In this document: one piece after another, positions 1 through 8,161 of the stretch
Position numbering within the stretch: position 1 is the stretch's first letter
Layout of the letters: each line of letters starts with the position of its first letter
DNA from: Blastococcus sp. CPCC 205250
GTDB lineage: Bacteria; Actinomycetota; Actinomycetes; Mycobacteriales; Geodermatophilaceae
Reading direction: 5' to 3'
Length of the DNA: 64,000 bases
Assembly (NCBI RefSeq): GCF_019799925.1
Contig: NZ_JABGCG010000002.1
Span: 496,001-560,000 of the forward strand
Program-made: the position numbers and the translations under genes
The notes under the pieces: generated by a model
Seen by the model: only the letters and a program-made list of their open reading frames with translations
Told to the model about the DNA's origin: nothing
Database searches by the model: none

Positions 1-644
1 ATGTGGTCCTCGCCGCCGGACACGAACAGCAGCGGCGGCCGTGCCGCGTTGGCGTAGTCCACGGCGATGTCCTGCGGCCCCGGCATGAGGTTGGCCAGCA
101 CGGAGTTCCACAGGATCCGCCCCGACGCCGGCACGTGGTAGCGCTGGTACAGCCGCCTCGACTCGTCCTCGTCGAAGGTGTTGGTGAAGGCGTAGTGCCA
201 CTGCTCCTCGGTCAGGCCGACCGCCCGGTGCCGGTTCGCCGGGTTCTTCAGCACCGCCCACGTGGAGCGGATCTGCGACAGCGGGGTGACGTGCACCCCC
301 TCGGTCGGCGCGGAGTTCATCGCCACCCCGACCGCACCGAGGCCGCGGTCGAGCAGCACCTGCACCCAGGCGCCGCCGGCCGAGTGCCCGATGAGCACCG
401 GCGGCCGGTCCAGCTCCCGGACGACGGCCTCCAGGTGCGCGACGAGGGCGGGGGCGGTGAGGTCCGCGATCGGCGTCGGGTCGGCGTTCAGCGCCTCCAC
501 CTCCGCCTCGAACCCCGGGTAGGCGGGGGTGAGCACGCGGAACCCGCGGCTCTCGTAGTGCGTCTTCCACTCCTCCCAGCTGCGGGGGGTCACCCAGAAG
601 CCGTGGACGAGGACGATGGTGTCCGGCGCGGCGGGCGTGGTCAT
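1..644 (-). CDS. alpha/beta hydrolase, C-terminus beyond window
   Basis: Alpha/beta-hydrolase-fold enzyme, probably an esterase or lipase-like hydrolase of unknown substrate. About 214 residues are visible. VLVHGFW near residue 11 is the oxyanion-hole strand, GHSAGG at 86-91 is the nucleophile elbow with Ser88, and the window ends just after SGGEDH, the region that normally supplies the catalytic Asp/His, so the last part is cut off. The ATG at 642-644 follows a good AGGAGA ribosome site (651-656, reverse strand). It is divergent from an AraC regulator 261 bases away, which may control it. The fold is clear; the substrate cannot be read from sequence. Confidence 0.88.
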   Translation of the reverse strand, partial: MTTPAAPDTIVLVHGFWVTPRSWEEWKTHYESRGFRVLTPAYPGFEAEVEALNADPTPIADLTAPALVAHLEAVVRELDRPPVLIGHSAGGAWVQVLLDRGLGAVGVAMNSAPTEGVHVTPLSQIRSTWAVLKNPANRHRAVGLTEEQWHYAFTNTFDEDESRRLYQRYHVPASGRILWNSVLANLMPGPQDIAVDYANAARPPLLFVSGGEDH

Positions 645-760
645 GGCGGGTCTCCTCTGCGGCGGGCGGCGGGTACCGGGGCAGGGGCTGCCCCGGGACG
701 GCGGCAGCCTCGCAGCGGAGGGGACGGCGGGATGGACGGTGCGTGCCCGCCTGTGGTCCC

Positions 761-787
761 TGCGTGCACGCACCGGTTGCGGAACCG
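761..787. promoter_or_regulatory. two adjacent palindromes in a divergent promoter region
   Basis: The 261-base gap between the hydrolase and the AraC gene holds a perfect 12-base palindrome TGCGTGCACGCA (761-772) and, two bases on, an inverted repeat CGGTT-N4-AACCG (774-787). Such pairs are typical operator shapes, and the nearby AraC-family gene is the obvious candidate binder, but AraC proteins usually prefer direct repeats. The role is inference. Confidence 0.4.
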
Positions 788-905
788 ATCCGTCGGTCCC
801 GGCACCTTCCTGGCACGGCCGGGCTCTGCCACGCTCGGACCCGTCGACGGGGGGTCGTCCGCGCCGGAGCCACGGGGCCCGGCACCGCACGGAGCAGGAC
901 CGCCG

Positions 906-1889
906 ATGCTGTTGTTCGACACCGCGCCGCTCGGGCGCGCCGACCGTGCGGAGGCCTTCCGCGTCGTCATGCAGGAGGCGGCCTCGCCGTGCCGCATCGA
1001 GCACCGCGAGGAGCCGGAGCTCATGCGGGCGCGGATCGCGCTCTGGTCCTACGGGCGGGCGGCGCTGCTCAGCACCGATGCGTCGCGCTTCGGCCTGGTC
1101 CGGACGGCCCGGCACACCCGGGCCGGCGGCGAGCCGACGCTGTCGCTGGCCTTCCAGTGCCGCGGCCGGGGGGAGTTCGGCCAGCACGGCCACCAGCAGG
1201 TCGTCCAGGGGAGGGAGCTGATGCTCGTGGACACGACGGCGCCGTACACCTTCGCGTGCGCCACCGGCGGGGGCTCCCGGGCCCTCCAGGTGCCCCTGGA
1301 CCAGCTGGGCCTGCCCGCGGACCTCGTGCGCCGCGCGGCGCCGCGGCTGCGGGCCAGCCCGCTGCACGACCTCGTCCGCGCCCACCTGGAGTGGCTGGCC
1401 GACGCGGCCCCCGAGCTGTCGGCGGACCCGGGGGCCGCCGCGCTGGGGACCGCCACGGTCGAGCTGGTCCGGGCGCTGGTGGTGTCGGCGGCCGGCGACG
1501 ACCCCCGGCGGGCCGACGTCCGGGAGGAGACGCTGCTCTCCCGCGTGCGCGCCCACGTCCGGCAGCACCTGTCGGACCCGGGCCTCACGCCGAGGACGAT
1601 CGCCGCCGCGCACAACGTGTCGGTGCGCCAGCTCTACAAGGCCTGCGCCGCGGCCGGCTGGAGCCTCGAGCAGTGGGTGATCGAGCAGCGCCTGGAGGAC
1701 GCCCGGGCCCGCCTCACCTCGCCGGCGGGGCTGCGCCGCTCGATCGGCGCGACCGCGCGCGCCTGCGGCTTCGCCGACCCCAGCCACTTCACCCGGCGCT
1801 TCCGCCAGGCGTACGGGATGACGCCGCGGGAGTGGCAGCGGGCGGCGACCGCCGCGGGAGGTCCCCCGGACGGCTCCGGGCAGGGGTAG
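906..1889 (+). CDS. AraC-family transcriptional regulator
   Basis: DNA-binding regulator of 327 residues. The N-terminal ~190 residues look like the AraC-binding-like domain found in FeaR-type regulators. The C-terminal ~100 residues carry two helix-turn-helix units, ending in the AraC signature region ARACGFADPSHFTRRFRQAY followed by GMTPREWQ. The ATG at 906 is chosen because GGAGCAGGA lies just upstream and the domain begins there; the open frame further upstream reads through the intergenic palindromes and looks non-coding. It is divergent from the alpha/beta hydrolase and followed after 29 bases by the GTPase pair. The ligand is unknown. Confidence 0.9.
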   Translation: MLLFDTAPLGRADRAEAFRVVMQEAASPCRIEHREEPELMRARIALWSYGRAALLSTDASRFGLVRTARHTRAGGEPTLSLAFQCRGRGEFGQHGHQQVVQGRELMLVDTTAPYTFACATGGGSRALQVPLDQLGLPADLVRRAAPRLRASPLHDLVRAHLEWLADAAPELSADPGAAALGTATVELVRALVVSAAGDDPRRADVREETLLSRVRAHVRQHLSDPGLTPRTIAAAHNVSVRQLYKACAAAGWSLEQWVIEQRLEDARARLTSPAGLRRSIGATARACGFADPSHFTRRFRQAYGMTPREWQRAATAAGGPPDGSGQG

Positions 1890-1918
1890 CGGCCCGGCGT
1901 TCGGGGCACTCCGGCCAG

Positions 1919-3619
1919 GTGACACTCCCTGCCCGGCTGCCCGAGGCGCTCCGCGACGTGCGCGACCGGGTGGCCGCCGCCCCGCTGGGCCTGGCGACCG
2001 CCGGCCGGGACGACGCGCGCCGCACCGCCCGCGCGGTGGTCGACCAGATCGACGACTACCTCCTGCCACGGCTGCTCGACCTCGACGCCCCGCTGCTCAC
2101 CGTCATCGGCGGCTCCACCGGGGCGGGCAAGTCCACCCTGGTCAACAGCCTGGTCGGCGTCCCGGTGACCGCCTCCGGGGTGCTGCGCCCGACCACCCGC
2201 TCGCCGGTCCTCGTCTGCTCGCCCGGCGACGCCGCGGCCTTCGCCGGCGACCGCGTGCTGCCCGGCCTGGCCCGGGTCACCGGCGGGCCGGGCGGCGCCG
2301 GCACGCTGGAGCTCGTCGCGCACGAGGCGGTGCCGCCCGGGCTCGCGGTGCTCGACGCCCCCGACGTCGACTCCGTCGTCGCCACCAACCGCGACCTCGC
2401 CGCCCAGCTGCTGGGCGCCGCCGACCTGTGGGTGTTCGTCACCACCGCCGCCCGCTACGCCGACGCCGTCCCCTGGGACGTCCTGCGCACCGCCCAGGAG
2501 CGCGGCACCGCCCTGGCCGTCGTGCTCGACCGCGTCCCGCCCGAGGCCACCGCGGAGGTCGCGCAGGACCTCGCCGGGATGCTGCAGCGCGCCGGCCTGG
2601 CCGGCGCGCGGCTGTTCGTGGTGGAGGAGCGGCCCCTCGTCGGCGGGCTGCTGCCGCCGGAGCAGGTGGCCCCGCTGCGCGACTGGCTGCACGCGCTGGC
2701 CGCCGACCGCGAGCAGCGTGCCGCTGTCGTCCGCCAGACCCTCACCGGCGCGCTGGCCAGCCTCGAGGGCCGGGTCGCCGCCGTCGCCGCGGCCGTCGAG
2801 GAGCAGGACCGCGCCGCCCGGGAGCTGTCGGCCGCCGCCCACGCCGCGTACGCCGACGCGTGCTCGAGCATCGACGACGGCGTCCGCGGCGGTGCCCTGC
2901 TGCGCGGGGAGGTGCTCGCCCGCTGGCAGGAGTTCGTCGGCACCGGGGAGTGGATGCGCTCGCTGCAGAGCTCGGTCGGGCGGCTGCGCGACCGGCTGAC
3001 CGCCGCCCTGACCGGCCGGCCCACCCCGGGCGACGACCTGGCCGGCGCGCTGGAGACCGGCGTGGCCACCCTGCTGCGCGCCGAGGCCGACCGCGCCGCG
3101 GAGCGCACCACCGGCACCTGGCGCGCCCTGCCCGGCGGAGCGGACCTGCTCGGCGGGGAGGCCGACACGCTCTCCTCCGTCTCGCCCGACTTCCCCGAGG
3201 CCGCCGCGGCGCAGGTGCGCGACTGGCAGGGCGCCGTGCTCGACCTCGTCCGCGACCTGGGCGCCGACAAGCGCACGCGGGCCCGGGTGTTCTCGTGGGG
3301 GGTCAACGGCGCGGGCGCGGTGGTCATGGTCGCCGTCTTCGCCTCGACCGGCGGCCTGACCGGCGGCGAGATCGCCGTGGCCGGGGGGACGACGGCGGTG
3401 GGCCAGCGCCTGCTGGAGGCGGTGCTCGGGGACTCCGCCGTCCGCTCGCTGGCCGACCGGGCGCGCGAGGACCTGTTGGAGCGGGCCGACCGGCTGCTGC
3501 AGACCGAGCGCGACCGCTTCGACGAGCGGCTCGCCGCCGCCGCGCCCGCGGAGCACGCCGCCGGCGGGCTGCGGGAGGCCGCCGCCGAGCTGGTCGCCGC
3601 CGTGCGGACCGGCCGGTGA
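1919..3619 (+). CDS. dynamin-like GTPase, first of a coupled pair
   Basis: Predicted soluble dynamin-type GTPase of 566 residues starting at GTG 1919. The P-loop GGSTGAGKST is at about residues 64-73, followed by a switch-I-like RPTT motif and a G3 element reading DAPDVDS instead of DxxG. The usual G4 (N/T)KxD is not evident; the strand reads AVVLDRV. The helical C-terminal half has a hydrophobic glycine/alanine-rich stretch (GAVVMVAVFASTGGLTGG) that could touch membrane. Its stop overlaps the start of the next GTPase by four bases (GTGA), so the two are translationally coupled. Similar tandem GTPases act with FtsZ during Streptomyces sporulation septation (DynA/DynB); the same role here is inference. 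Confidence 0.8.
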   Translation: MTLPARLPEALRDVRDRVAAAPLGLATAGRDDARRTARAVVDQIDDYLLPRLLDLDAPLLTVIGGSTGAGKSTLVNSLVGVPVTASGVLRPTTRSPVLVCSPGDAAAFAGDRVLPGLARVTGGPGGAGTLELVAHEAVPPGLAVLDAPDVDSVVATNRDLAAQLLGAADLWVFVTTAARYADAVPWDVLRTAQERGTALAVVLDRVPPEATAEVAQDLAGMLQRAGLAGARLFVVEERPLVGGLLPPEQVAPLRDWLHALAADREQRAAVVRQTLTGALASLEGRVAAVAAAVEEQDRAARELSAAAHAAYADACSSIDDGVRGGALLRGEVLARWQEFVGTGEWMRSLQSSVGRLRDRLTAALTGRPTPGDDLAGALETGVATLLRAEADRAAERTTGTWRALPGGADLLGGEADTLSSVSPDFPEAAAAQVRDWQGAVLDLVRDLGADKRTRARVFSWGVNGAGAVVMVAVFASTGGLTGGEIAVAGGTTAVGQRLLEAVLGDSAVRSLADRAREDLLERADRLLQTERDRFDERLAAAAPAEHAAGGLREAAAELVAAVRTGR

Positions 3620-5220
3620 GGGCTCGCGCGCTGCCGCTGGCCGACCGGCTGGCGGCGCTGCGGGAGGCGGTGGACGTCGCCGCCGAGCGGCTGGAGGGGC
3701 CGGAGGAGGCGGCGGCGGTCGGCCGGGCGCGCTCGCTGCTGGCCAAGGCCGGCGCCCGGACCGCGCTCGGGGACGCGACCGTCGTCGCGCTGGCCGGCGC
3801 GACCGGCAGCGGCAAGTCCACGCTGTTCAACGCGCTGTCGGGGGCGGAGGTGAGCAGCCCGGGCGTGCGCCGGCCGACCACCGGCGTCGCGCACGCCACG
3901 GTCTGGGGCGCCGAGCCGCAGGACCGCCTGCTGGACTGGCTGGAGGTGCCCCGGCGCCACCGCCACCCGCCCGAGCCGGGCCTGGACGGACTGGTCCTCC
4001 TCGACCTCCCCGACCACGACAGCATCCGGCTGGAGAACCGGCTCGAGGTCGACCGGCTGGTCGGGCTGGTCGACGTGCTGGTCTGGGTGCTCGACCCGGA
4101 GAAGTACGCCGACGCCGCCGTGCACGAGCGCTACCTCGTGCCGCTGGCCGGGCACGCCGGGGTGCTGCTCGTGGTCCTCAACCAGGTCGACCGGCTCGAC
4201 CCGGCCGCGGCGCGGGCCTGCCTGACCGACCTGCGCGGCCTGCTGGACCGCGAGGGCCTGACCGGCACGCCGCTGCTCGCCGTCTCCGCGCGCACCGGCA
4301 CCGGCCTCGGCGAGCTCCGGGCCGACCTCGCCGGCCGGGTCGCCGCCCGCCGGGCGGCCACCGAGCGGCTCGGCGCCGACGTCGGCGCCGCGGTCACCGA
4401 GCTGCGGACGTGCTGCGCCGGCGACGGCGCGGCCGGGGGCCGCGCGGGGCGGGCCGACCACGAGCGGCTGACCGACGCGCTCGCGGGCGCGGCCGGGGTG
4501 CCGGTGGTCGCGGCCGCGGTGGAGCGGTCGGTGCGCCGGGACGGCGCCGCGCTCACCGGCTGGCCGCTGCTGCGCTGGGCCGCGAAGCTGCGACCGGACC
4601 CCCTGCGCCGGCTGCACCTCGGGGGCGGTGCACCCGACGGCCCGGCGGCCCGCACCTCGTTGCCCGCGGCCGGCGCCGTGCAGAAGGCGGCCGTCGCCAC
4701 CGCCGTCCGCGCCGCCCGCGAGACCGCCGGCGCCGGCCTGCCGCGGCCCTGGGCCGACGCGCTGCGCCGCGAGGTGGAGGTGTCGGAGGAGCGGCTGGCC
4801 GACCGGCTCGACGCCGCCGTCGCCGGCACCGACCTCGGCCCGGACCGCACGCCGCTGTGGCAGCGCGCGGTCGGCGGCCTGCAGTGGCTGCTGGCCGGGA
4901 TCGCCCTCGTCGGGGTGCTGTGGCTGCTCGCGCTGGTCGGGCTCGGCCTCCTCCAGCTCGACGACGTCGTCCCGCTGCCCCGGGTGGAGGGCATCCCGCT
5001 GCCCACGCTGCTGCTGGTCGGCGGGCTCCTGGCCGGGCTCCTGCTCGCCCTGCTCGCGCGGCCGCTCGTGCGGGCCCGCGGGAGACGCCGCCGACGACGG
5101 GCGGAGCTGCGGCTGCGGGCGGCCGTCGCCGCGGTGGGGGAGGAGGAGCTGCTGGCCCCGATGGCCGCCGTCCGCGCCGACCACGACCGCTTCACCGCCG
5201 CCCTGGCGCGCGCGGGCTGA
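3616..5220 (+). CDS. membrane-anchored dynamin-like GTPase, second of the pair
   Basis: GTPase of 534 residues with a complete G-domain: P-loop GATGSGKST near residue 61, RPTTG switch I, DLPDHDS at G3, and NQVD at G4 (LLVVLNQVDRLDP). Two transmembrane helices follow, at about residues 421-447 and 466-486 (WLLAGIALVGVLWLLALVGL and LPTLLLVGGLLAGLLLALLA), then an arginine-rich cytosolic tail. It resembles YfjP-type and bacterial dynamin-like proteins of actinobacteria. The GTG at 3616 overlaps the stop of the upstream GTPase, so a soluble and a membrane partner are made together, as in the DynA/DynB arrangement. The end is only two bases from the convergent lysG. Confidence 0.82.
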   Translation: MRARALPLADRLAALREAVDVAAERLEGPEEAAAVGRARSLLAKAGARTALGDATVVALAGATGSGKSTLFNALSGAEVSSPGVRRPTTGVAHATVWGAEPQDRLLDWLEVPRRHRHPPEPGLDGLVLLDLPDHDSIRLENRLEVDRLVGLVDVLVWVLDPEKYADAAVHERYLVPLAGHAGVLLVVLNQVDRLDPAAARACLTDLRGLLDREGLTGTPLLAVSARTGTGLGELRADLAGRVAARRAATERLGADVGAAVTELRTCCAGDGAAGGRAGRADHERLTDALAGAAGVPVVAAAVERSVRRDGAALTGWPLLRWAAKLRPDPLRRLHLGGGAPDGPAARTSLPAAGAVQKAAVATAVRAARETAGAGLPRPWADALRREVEVSEERLADRLDAAVAGTDLGPDRTPLWQRAVGGLQWLLAGIALVGVLWLLALVGLGLLQLDDVVPLPRVEGIPLPTLLLVGGLLAGLLLALLARPLVRARGRRRRRRAELRLRAAVAAVGEEELLAPMAAVRADHDRFTAALARAG

Positions 5221-5222
5221 CC

Positions 5223-6122
5223 TCAGCGCCCGGCGTCCCCGGGCTGGTCCAGCTCCCGCGCGGCGGCGGCCAGCACGGCCTCCCGGACGCGGTCGAGCGT
5301 CGGCGAGCGCAGCTTCCACTGCTGCCAGTGCAGGACGACGTCCACCGTGGCGCCCGGGTCGAGGGCCACCAGGCGTGCCGTCGTCGCCCGCGGCTGCTGG
5401 TCGGGCACCATGCCCCAGCCCAGGCCCAGGGCGACGGCGGTGAGGTGGTCGGCCGAGGCCGGCACGGAGTGCACCGGTGGCGCGGCGTCCGGGCCGGCCC
5501 GGGCGGCCAGGTACCGGTGCTGCAGGTCGTCGTCGCGGTCGAGGACGACGACCGGCGCGCGGCCGAGCGCCTCGGGGGTGGGCCCCTCGGGGAACCACCG
5601 GCCGGCGAAGCCGGGGGCGGCCATCGGGCGGTAGCGCATGCGGCCCAGGCGGGCGGAGGTGCAGCCCGGCAGGGGCGCGGCCTCGGGGGTCACCGCCGCC
5701 ATGACCGTGCCGGCGCGGAGCAGGGCGCTGGTGTGCTCCTCGTCGGCGCGGTGCAGGTCGAAGCAGACGTCGCCGGCCAGGCCGGCCAGGGCGGGCAGCA
5801 CCCAGGTGGCCATCGAGTCGGCGTTGACCGCGATCGGCAGCACCGGTGTGCGCTCGGCCGCGGTGTCCTCCCCCAGCTCCCGGGCGACGTCGGCGGCGAG
5901 CAGCTCGACCTGCCGGGCCAGCCGCAGCACCGCCTGCCCCGACTCGGTCACCTGCACCGGCCTGCTGCGGACGAGCAGGACCCGGCCGGTGGCGACCTCC
6001 AGCGCGCGCAGTCGCTGGCTGACGGCCGACGGCGTGACGTGCAGGGCCCGCGCGGCCGCCTCCAGGGTGCCGGCGCGGACGGTCGCGTCGAGGGCCCGGA
6101 GCTGGCCGAGGTCGAGGACCAC
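5223..6122 (-). CDS. lysG: LysR-family regulator LysG/ArgP
   Basis: LysR-type regulator of 299 residues. The winged helix-turn-helix is at residues 5-60 (TPSAVSQRLRALE), followed by a periplasmic-binding-like effector domain. Length, position and sequence match LysG/ArgP, which senses basic amino acids (lysine, arginine) and activates the divergent exporter lysE. The GTG at 6122 lies seven bases after TAGCGT (reverse strand, 6130-6135), so the transcript is probably leaderless. The 71-base gap to lysE contains both promoters and a T-N11-A type inverted repeat. Assignment as LysG rests on the pairing with lysE. Confidence 0.9.
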   Translation of the reverse strand: MVLDLGQLRALDATVRAGTLEAAARALHVTPSAVSQRLRALEVATGRVLLVRSRPVQVTESGQAVLRLARQVELLAADVARELGEDTAAERTPVLPIAVNADSMATWVLPALAGLAGDVCFDLHRADEEHTSALLRAGTVMAAVTPEAAPLPGCTSARLGRMRYRPMAAPGFAGRWFPEGPTPEALGRAPVVVLDRDDDLQHRYLAARAGPDAAPPVHSVPASADHLTAVALGLGWGMVPDQQPRATTARLVALDPGATVDVVLHWQQWKLRSPTLDRVREAVLAAAARELDQPGDAGR

Positions 6123-6129
6123 GACAGCT

Positions 6130-6186
6130 ACGCTAATGGCGCGACAGGATCATGAGCTGGACTGCATCCAGGACGGTTCCTAGCGT
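6130..6186. promoter_or_regulatory. divergent lysG-lysE promoters and LysG-type site
   Basis: Both genes have the hexamer TAGCGT exactly seven bases before a GTG start: reverse strand 6130-6135 for lysG and forward 6181-6186 for lysE. Between them is the inverted repeat CTGGA-N5-TCCAG (6157-6171), the shape of a LysR-family recognition site. The arrangement suggests autoregulation of lysG and LysG-dependent activation of lysE. Confidence 0.6.
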
Positions 6187-6193
6187 CGGGAGG

Positions 6194-6826
6194 GTGTTCA
6201 CCACCGCCGCCCTCCTCGCCGCTGCCTCGGGACTCGCGCTCGGCCTGGGGCTGATCGTCGCGATCGGCGCCCAGAACGCCTTCGTGCTGCGGCAGGGGCT
6301 CCGTCTGGAGCACGTCGCCGCGGTGGTGGCCGTCTGCGCCCTCTCGGACCTGGCGCTGATCGTCGCCGGCGTCGCCGGGGCGGGGACGGTGCTGACGCGG
6401 CTGCCGTGGCTGGTCCCGGTCGTGTGCTTCGCCGGAGCGGCGTTCCTGCTGGGGTACGGCGCCCTGGCCGCGCGCCGGGCAGCGCGCCCCGGAGCCCTGC
6501 TGGGCGAGGCCACCGGCGCCGGCGTCGGCCTGGCTGCGACCGTCGGCACCTGCCTGGCGCTCACCTGGCTCAACCCGCACGTGTACCTGGACACGGTGGT
6601 GCTGCTCGGCTCGACCGCCTCCACCTACGACGAGCAGCGGTGGGCGTTCGCCACGGGCGCCGGGATCGGCAGCGTCGTCTGGTTCACCGCCCTCGGCTTC
6701 GGCGCGCGGCTGCTGCGGCCGGTGTTCGCCCGCCCCGCCGCGTGGCGGGTCCTCGACGCGGGCATCGCCGTCGTCATGACGGCGCTGGCCGTCTCCCTCG
6801 TGCTCCGCGGGGTCGCCGAGGCCTGA
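6194..6826 (+). CDS. lysE: LysE-family amino-acid exporter
   Basis: Inner-membrane exporter of 210 residues with about six hydrophobic helices. The N-terminal signature GLGLIVAIGAQNAFVLRQGL is typical of LysE/ArgO transporters that expel surplus lysine and arginine, and TWLNPHVYLDTVVLLG matches the conserved central asparagine-proline motif. The GTG at 6194 is preferred over the ATG at 6152 because the -10-like TAGCGT (6181-6186) would lie inside the longer reading frame and the first transmembrane helix starts right after the GTG. It is divergent from lysG. Confidence 0.92.
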   Translation: MFTTAALLAAASGLALGLGLIVAIGAQNAFVLRQGLRLEHVAAVVAVCALSDLALIVAGVAGAGTVLTRLPWLVPVVCFAGAAFLLGYGALAARRAARPGALLGEATGAGVGLAATVGTCLALTWLNPHVYLDTVVLLGSTASTYDEQRWAFATGAGIGSVVWFTALGFGARLLRPVFARPAAWRVLDAGIAVVMTALAVSLVLRGVAEA

Positions 6827-6835
6827 GGCGCCGCG

Positions 6836-7333
6836 TCAGTCCCCGTCGAGCTGGGGGGTGCGGGGCTCGGGCACGCGGTCGGGGCCCTGCTGCACCGAGC
6901 GCAGCCCGGACGGCAGCCGGGCCCACACGTGCTTGCGACCCGGCCGGCACTCCCAGCCGTAGTCCACCGACAGCTGCGCCACCAGGTGCAGGCCCATGCC
7001 GCCCAGCGAGGGGTCGCGGTCGACGGCGGGCACGGGCGGGCGGTCGGGCGCCTCGTCGCTCAGGTCGAGCAGCCAGCCCTCGTCGTTGGCGACCACCAGG
7101 GCGCGGACGGCGCCGCCCCCGTGGCGCAGCGCGTTGGAGGCGAGCTCCTCGAAGACGAGCAGCAGGCCGTCGCGGGCGTCCTCGGTCGAGGTGGTGGAGA
7201 CCGACGGGTGCGCGATGCGGGCCCGCAGGTCCGACCGGACACGGGAGACGACGTGCATGGCCTCCAGCTGCCAGTGCCAGACGTCGCCGCCCACGGAGGG
7301 CACCGACGCGTGCGGCCATGCCTCCTGGCCCAT
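6836..7333 (-). CDS. RsbW-like ATP-binding protein (anti-sigma kinase family)
   Basis: Stand-alone GHKL ATPase of 165 residues, the size of SpoIIAB/RsbW-type serine kinases. The N box reads FEELASNALRHGGG, the G1 region is LSDEAPDRPP, and the G2 region is GGMGLHLVAQLS; it ends in the KHVWARLP segment common to actinobacterial members. Such proteins usually bind a sigma factor or phosphorylate a STAS-domain antagonist. No sigma or STAS gene is adjacent; the divergent neighbour is a GAF-ANTAR regulator. The ATG at 7333 has GAGGGGG upstream. It is a close paralogue of the protein at 15767-16189. Confidence 0.85.
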   Translation of the reverse strand: MGQEAWPHASVPSVGGDVWHWQLEAMHVVSRVRSDLRARIAHPSVSTTSTEDARDGLLLVFEELASNALRHGGGAVRALVVANDEGWLLDLSDEAPDRPPVPAVDRDPSLGGMGLHLVAQLSVDYGWECRPGRKHVWARLPSGLRSVQQGPDRVPEPRTPQLDGD

Positions 7334-7471
7334 CGCACCCCCTCGCGTCGTTCCCGCCGGGCGCCGGCTCGCTCCCCGGCGGGCACCATCCTGACCGACG
7401 CGGCGCGGTCTCGCAGCCGAGGGGGGCCCATCCCGGCCTCGCGCCCGCGTGATGGTGCAGGATGTGCGTGC

Positions 7472-8161
7472 GTGGAGACCTTGCTGCGCGACCTCAGCAG
7501 GGTCGTCCTGGCCGACCGCGCACTGGGCGAGGTGCTCGAGGAGATCACCGGCATCGCCTCCCGGGGCATCCCCGGCGCGGAGGCCACCTCCATCACCCTG
7601 GTCCGCGGCGACCGGGCGTACACCGCCGCCTACACCGGCCAGATGGCGATGGACGCCGACGAGCTCCAGTACGAGGAGGGCTACGGCCCCTGCCTGGACG
7701 CCGGGCGCGGCGGGGTCGTCCTGCGCATCGACGACATGCACACCGAGGAGCGCTGGCCGGACTACGTCGCCCGGACCGCGACGATCGGGGTCCGGAGCTC
7801 GCTGTCCCTGCCGCTGCCCTACCAGGGCGGCGTCATCGGGGCGCTCAACAACTACTCGTCCCAGCCTCAGGCCTTCGCCTCGCCGGACTCCCTGGCGGCG
7901 GCCACCGACGTCGCGGAGGCCATCGCCGTGGCCGTGGCCAACGCCGAGGCCCACCACCAGCTGGGCGAGCAGGCCCGGAACATGCGGATCGCCATGGAGT
8001 CGCGGTCGGTCATCGAGCAGGCCAAGGGCGTGCTGATGGCCCAGCAGCAGGTCGACGCCGAGCAGGCCTTCGAGATCCTGCGCGCGGCCTCCCAGCGGTC
8101 CAACCGCAAGCTCCGCGACATCGCCGTGGGCGTGGTCGCCTCGACCCGGCCCGGCGGCTAG
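7472..8161 (+). CDS. GAF-ANTAR regulator
   Basis: Cytoplasmic two-domain regulator of 229 residues. A GAF sensor domain (about residues 10-155) is followed by an ANTAR RNA-binding domain (about 165-225: SRSVIEQAKGVLMAQQ, then AFEILRAASQRSNRKLRDIA). ANTAR domains bind paired hairpins in nascent RNA and act by transcription antitermination. The ligand of the GAF domain is unknown. The GTG at 7472 follows CAGGAT (7458-7463) by eight bases, so a leaderless mRNA is likely. Divergent from the RsbW-like gene and overlapping the convergent nucleoside hydrolase by four bases at the stop codons. Confidence 0.88.
   Translation: METLLRDLSRVVLADRALGEVLEEITGIASRGIPGAEATSITLVRGDRAYTAAYTGQMAMDADELQYEEGYGPCLDAGRGGVVLRIDDMHTEERWPDYVARTATIGVRSSLSLPLPYQGGVIGALNNYSSQPQAFASPDSLAAATDVAEAIAVAVANAEAHHQLGEQARNMRIAMESRSVIEQAKGVLMAQQQVDAEQAFEILRAASQRSNRKLRDIAVGVVASTRPGG

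Noticed and set aside
743..1918. Long reading frame running into the first GTPase from 743
   Set aside because: The part before 1919 is an arginine/glycine-rich out-of-frame copy of the AraC gene; the GTPase family similarity begins after GTG 1919.
2455..5598. 1047-codon open frame on the minus strand over the GTPases
   Set aside because: It mirrors plus-strand GTPase genes with intact motifs and has no domain signature; long antisense frames are expected at this GC content.
6152..6193. ATG 6152 as the lysE start
   Set aside because: The extension contains the presumed -10 box and lacks conservation with LysE N-termini.
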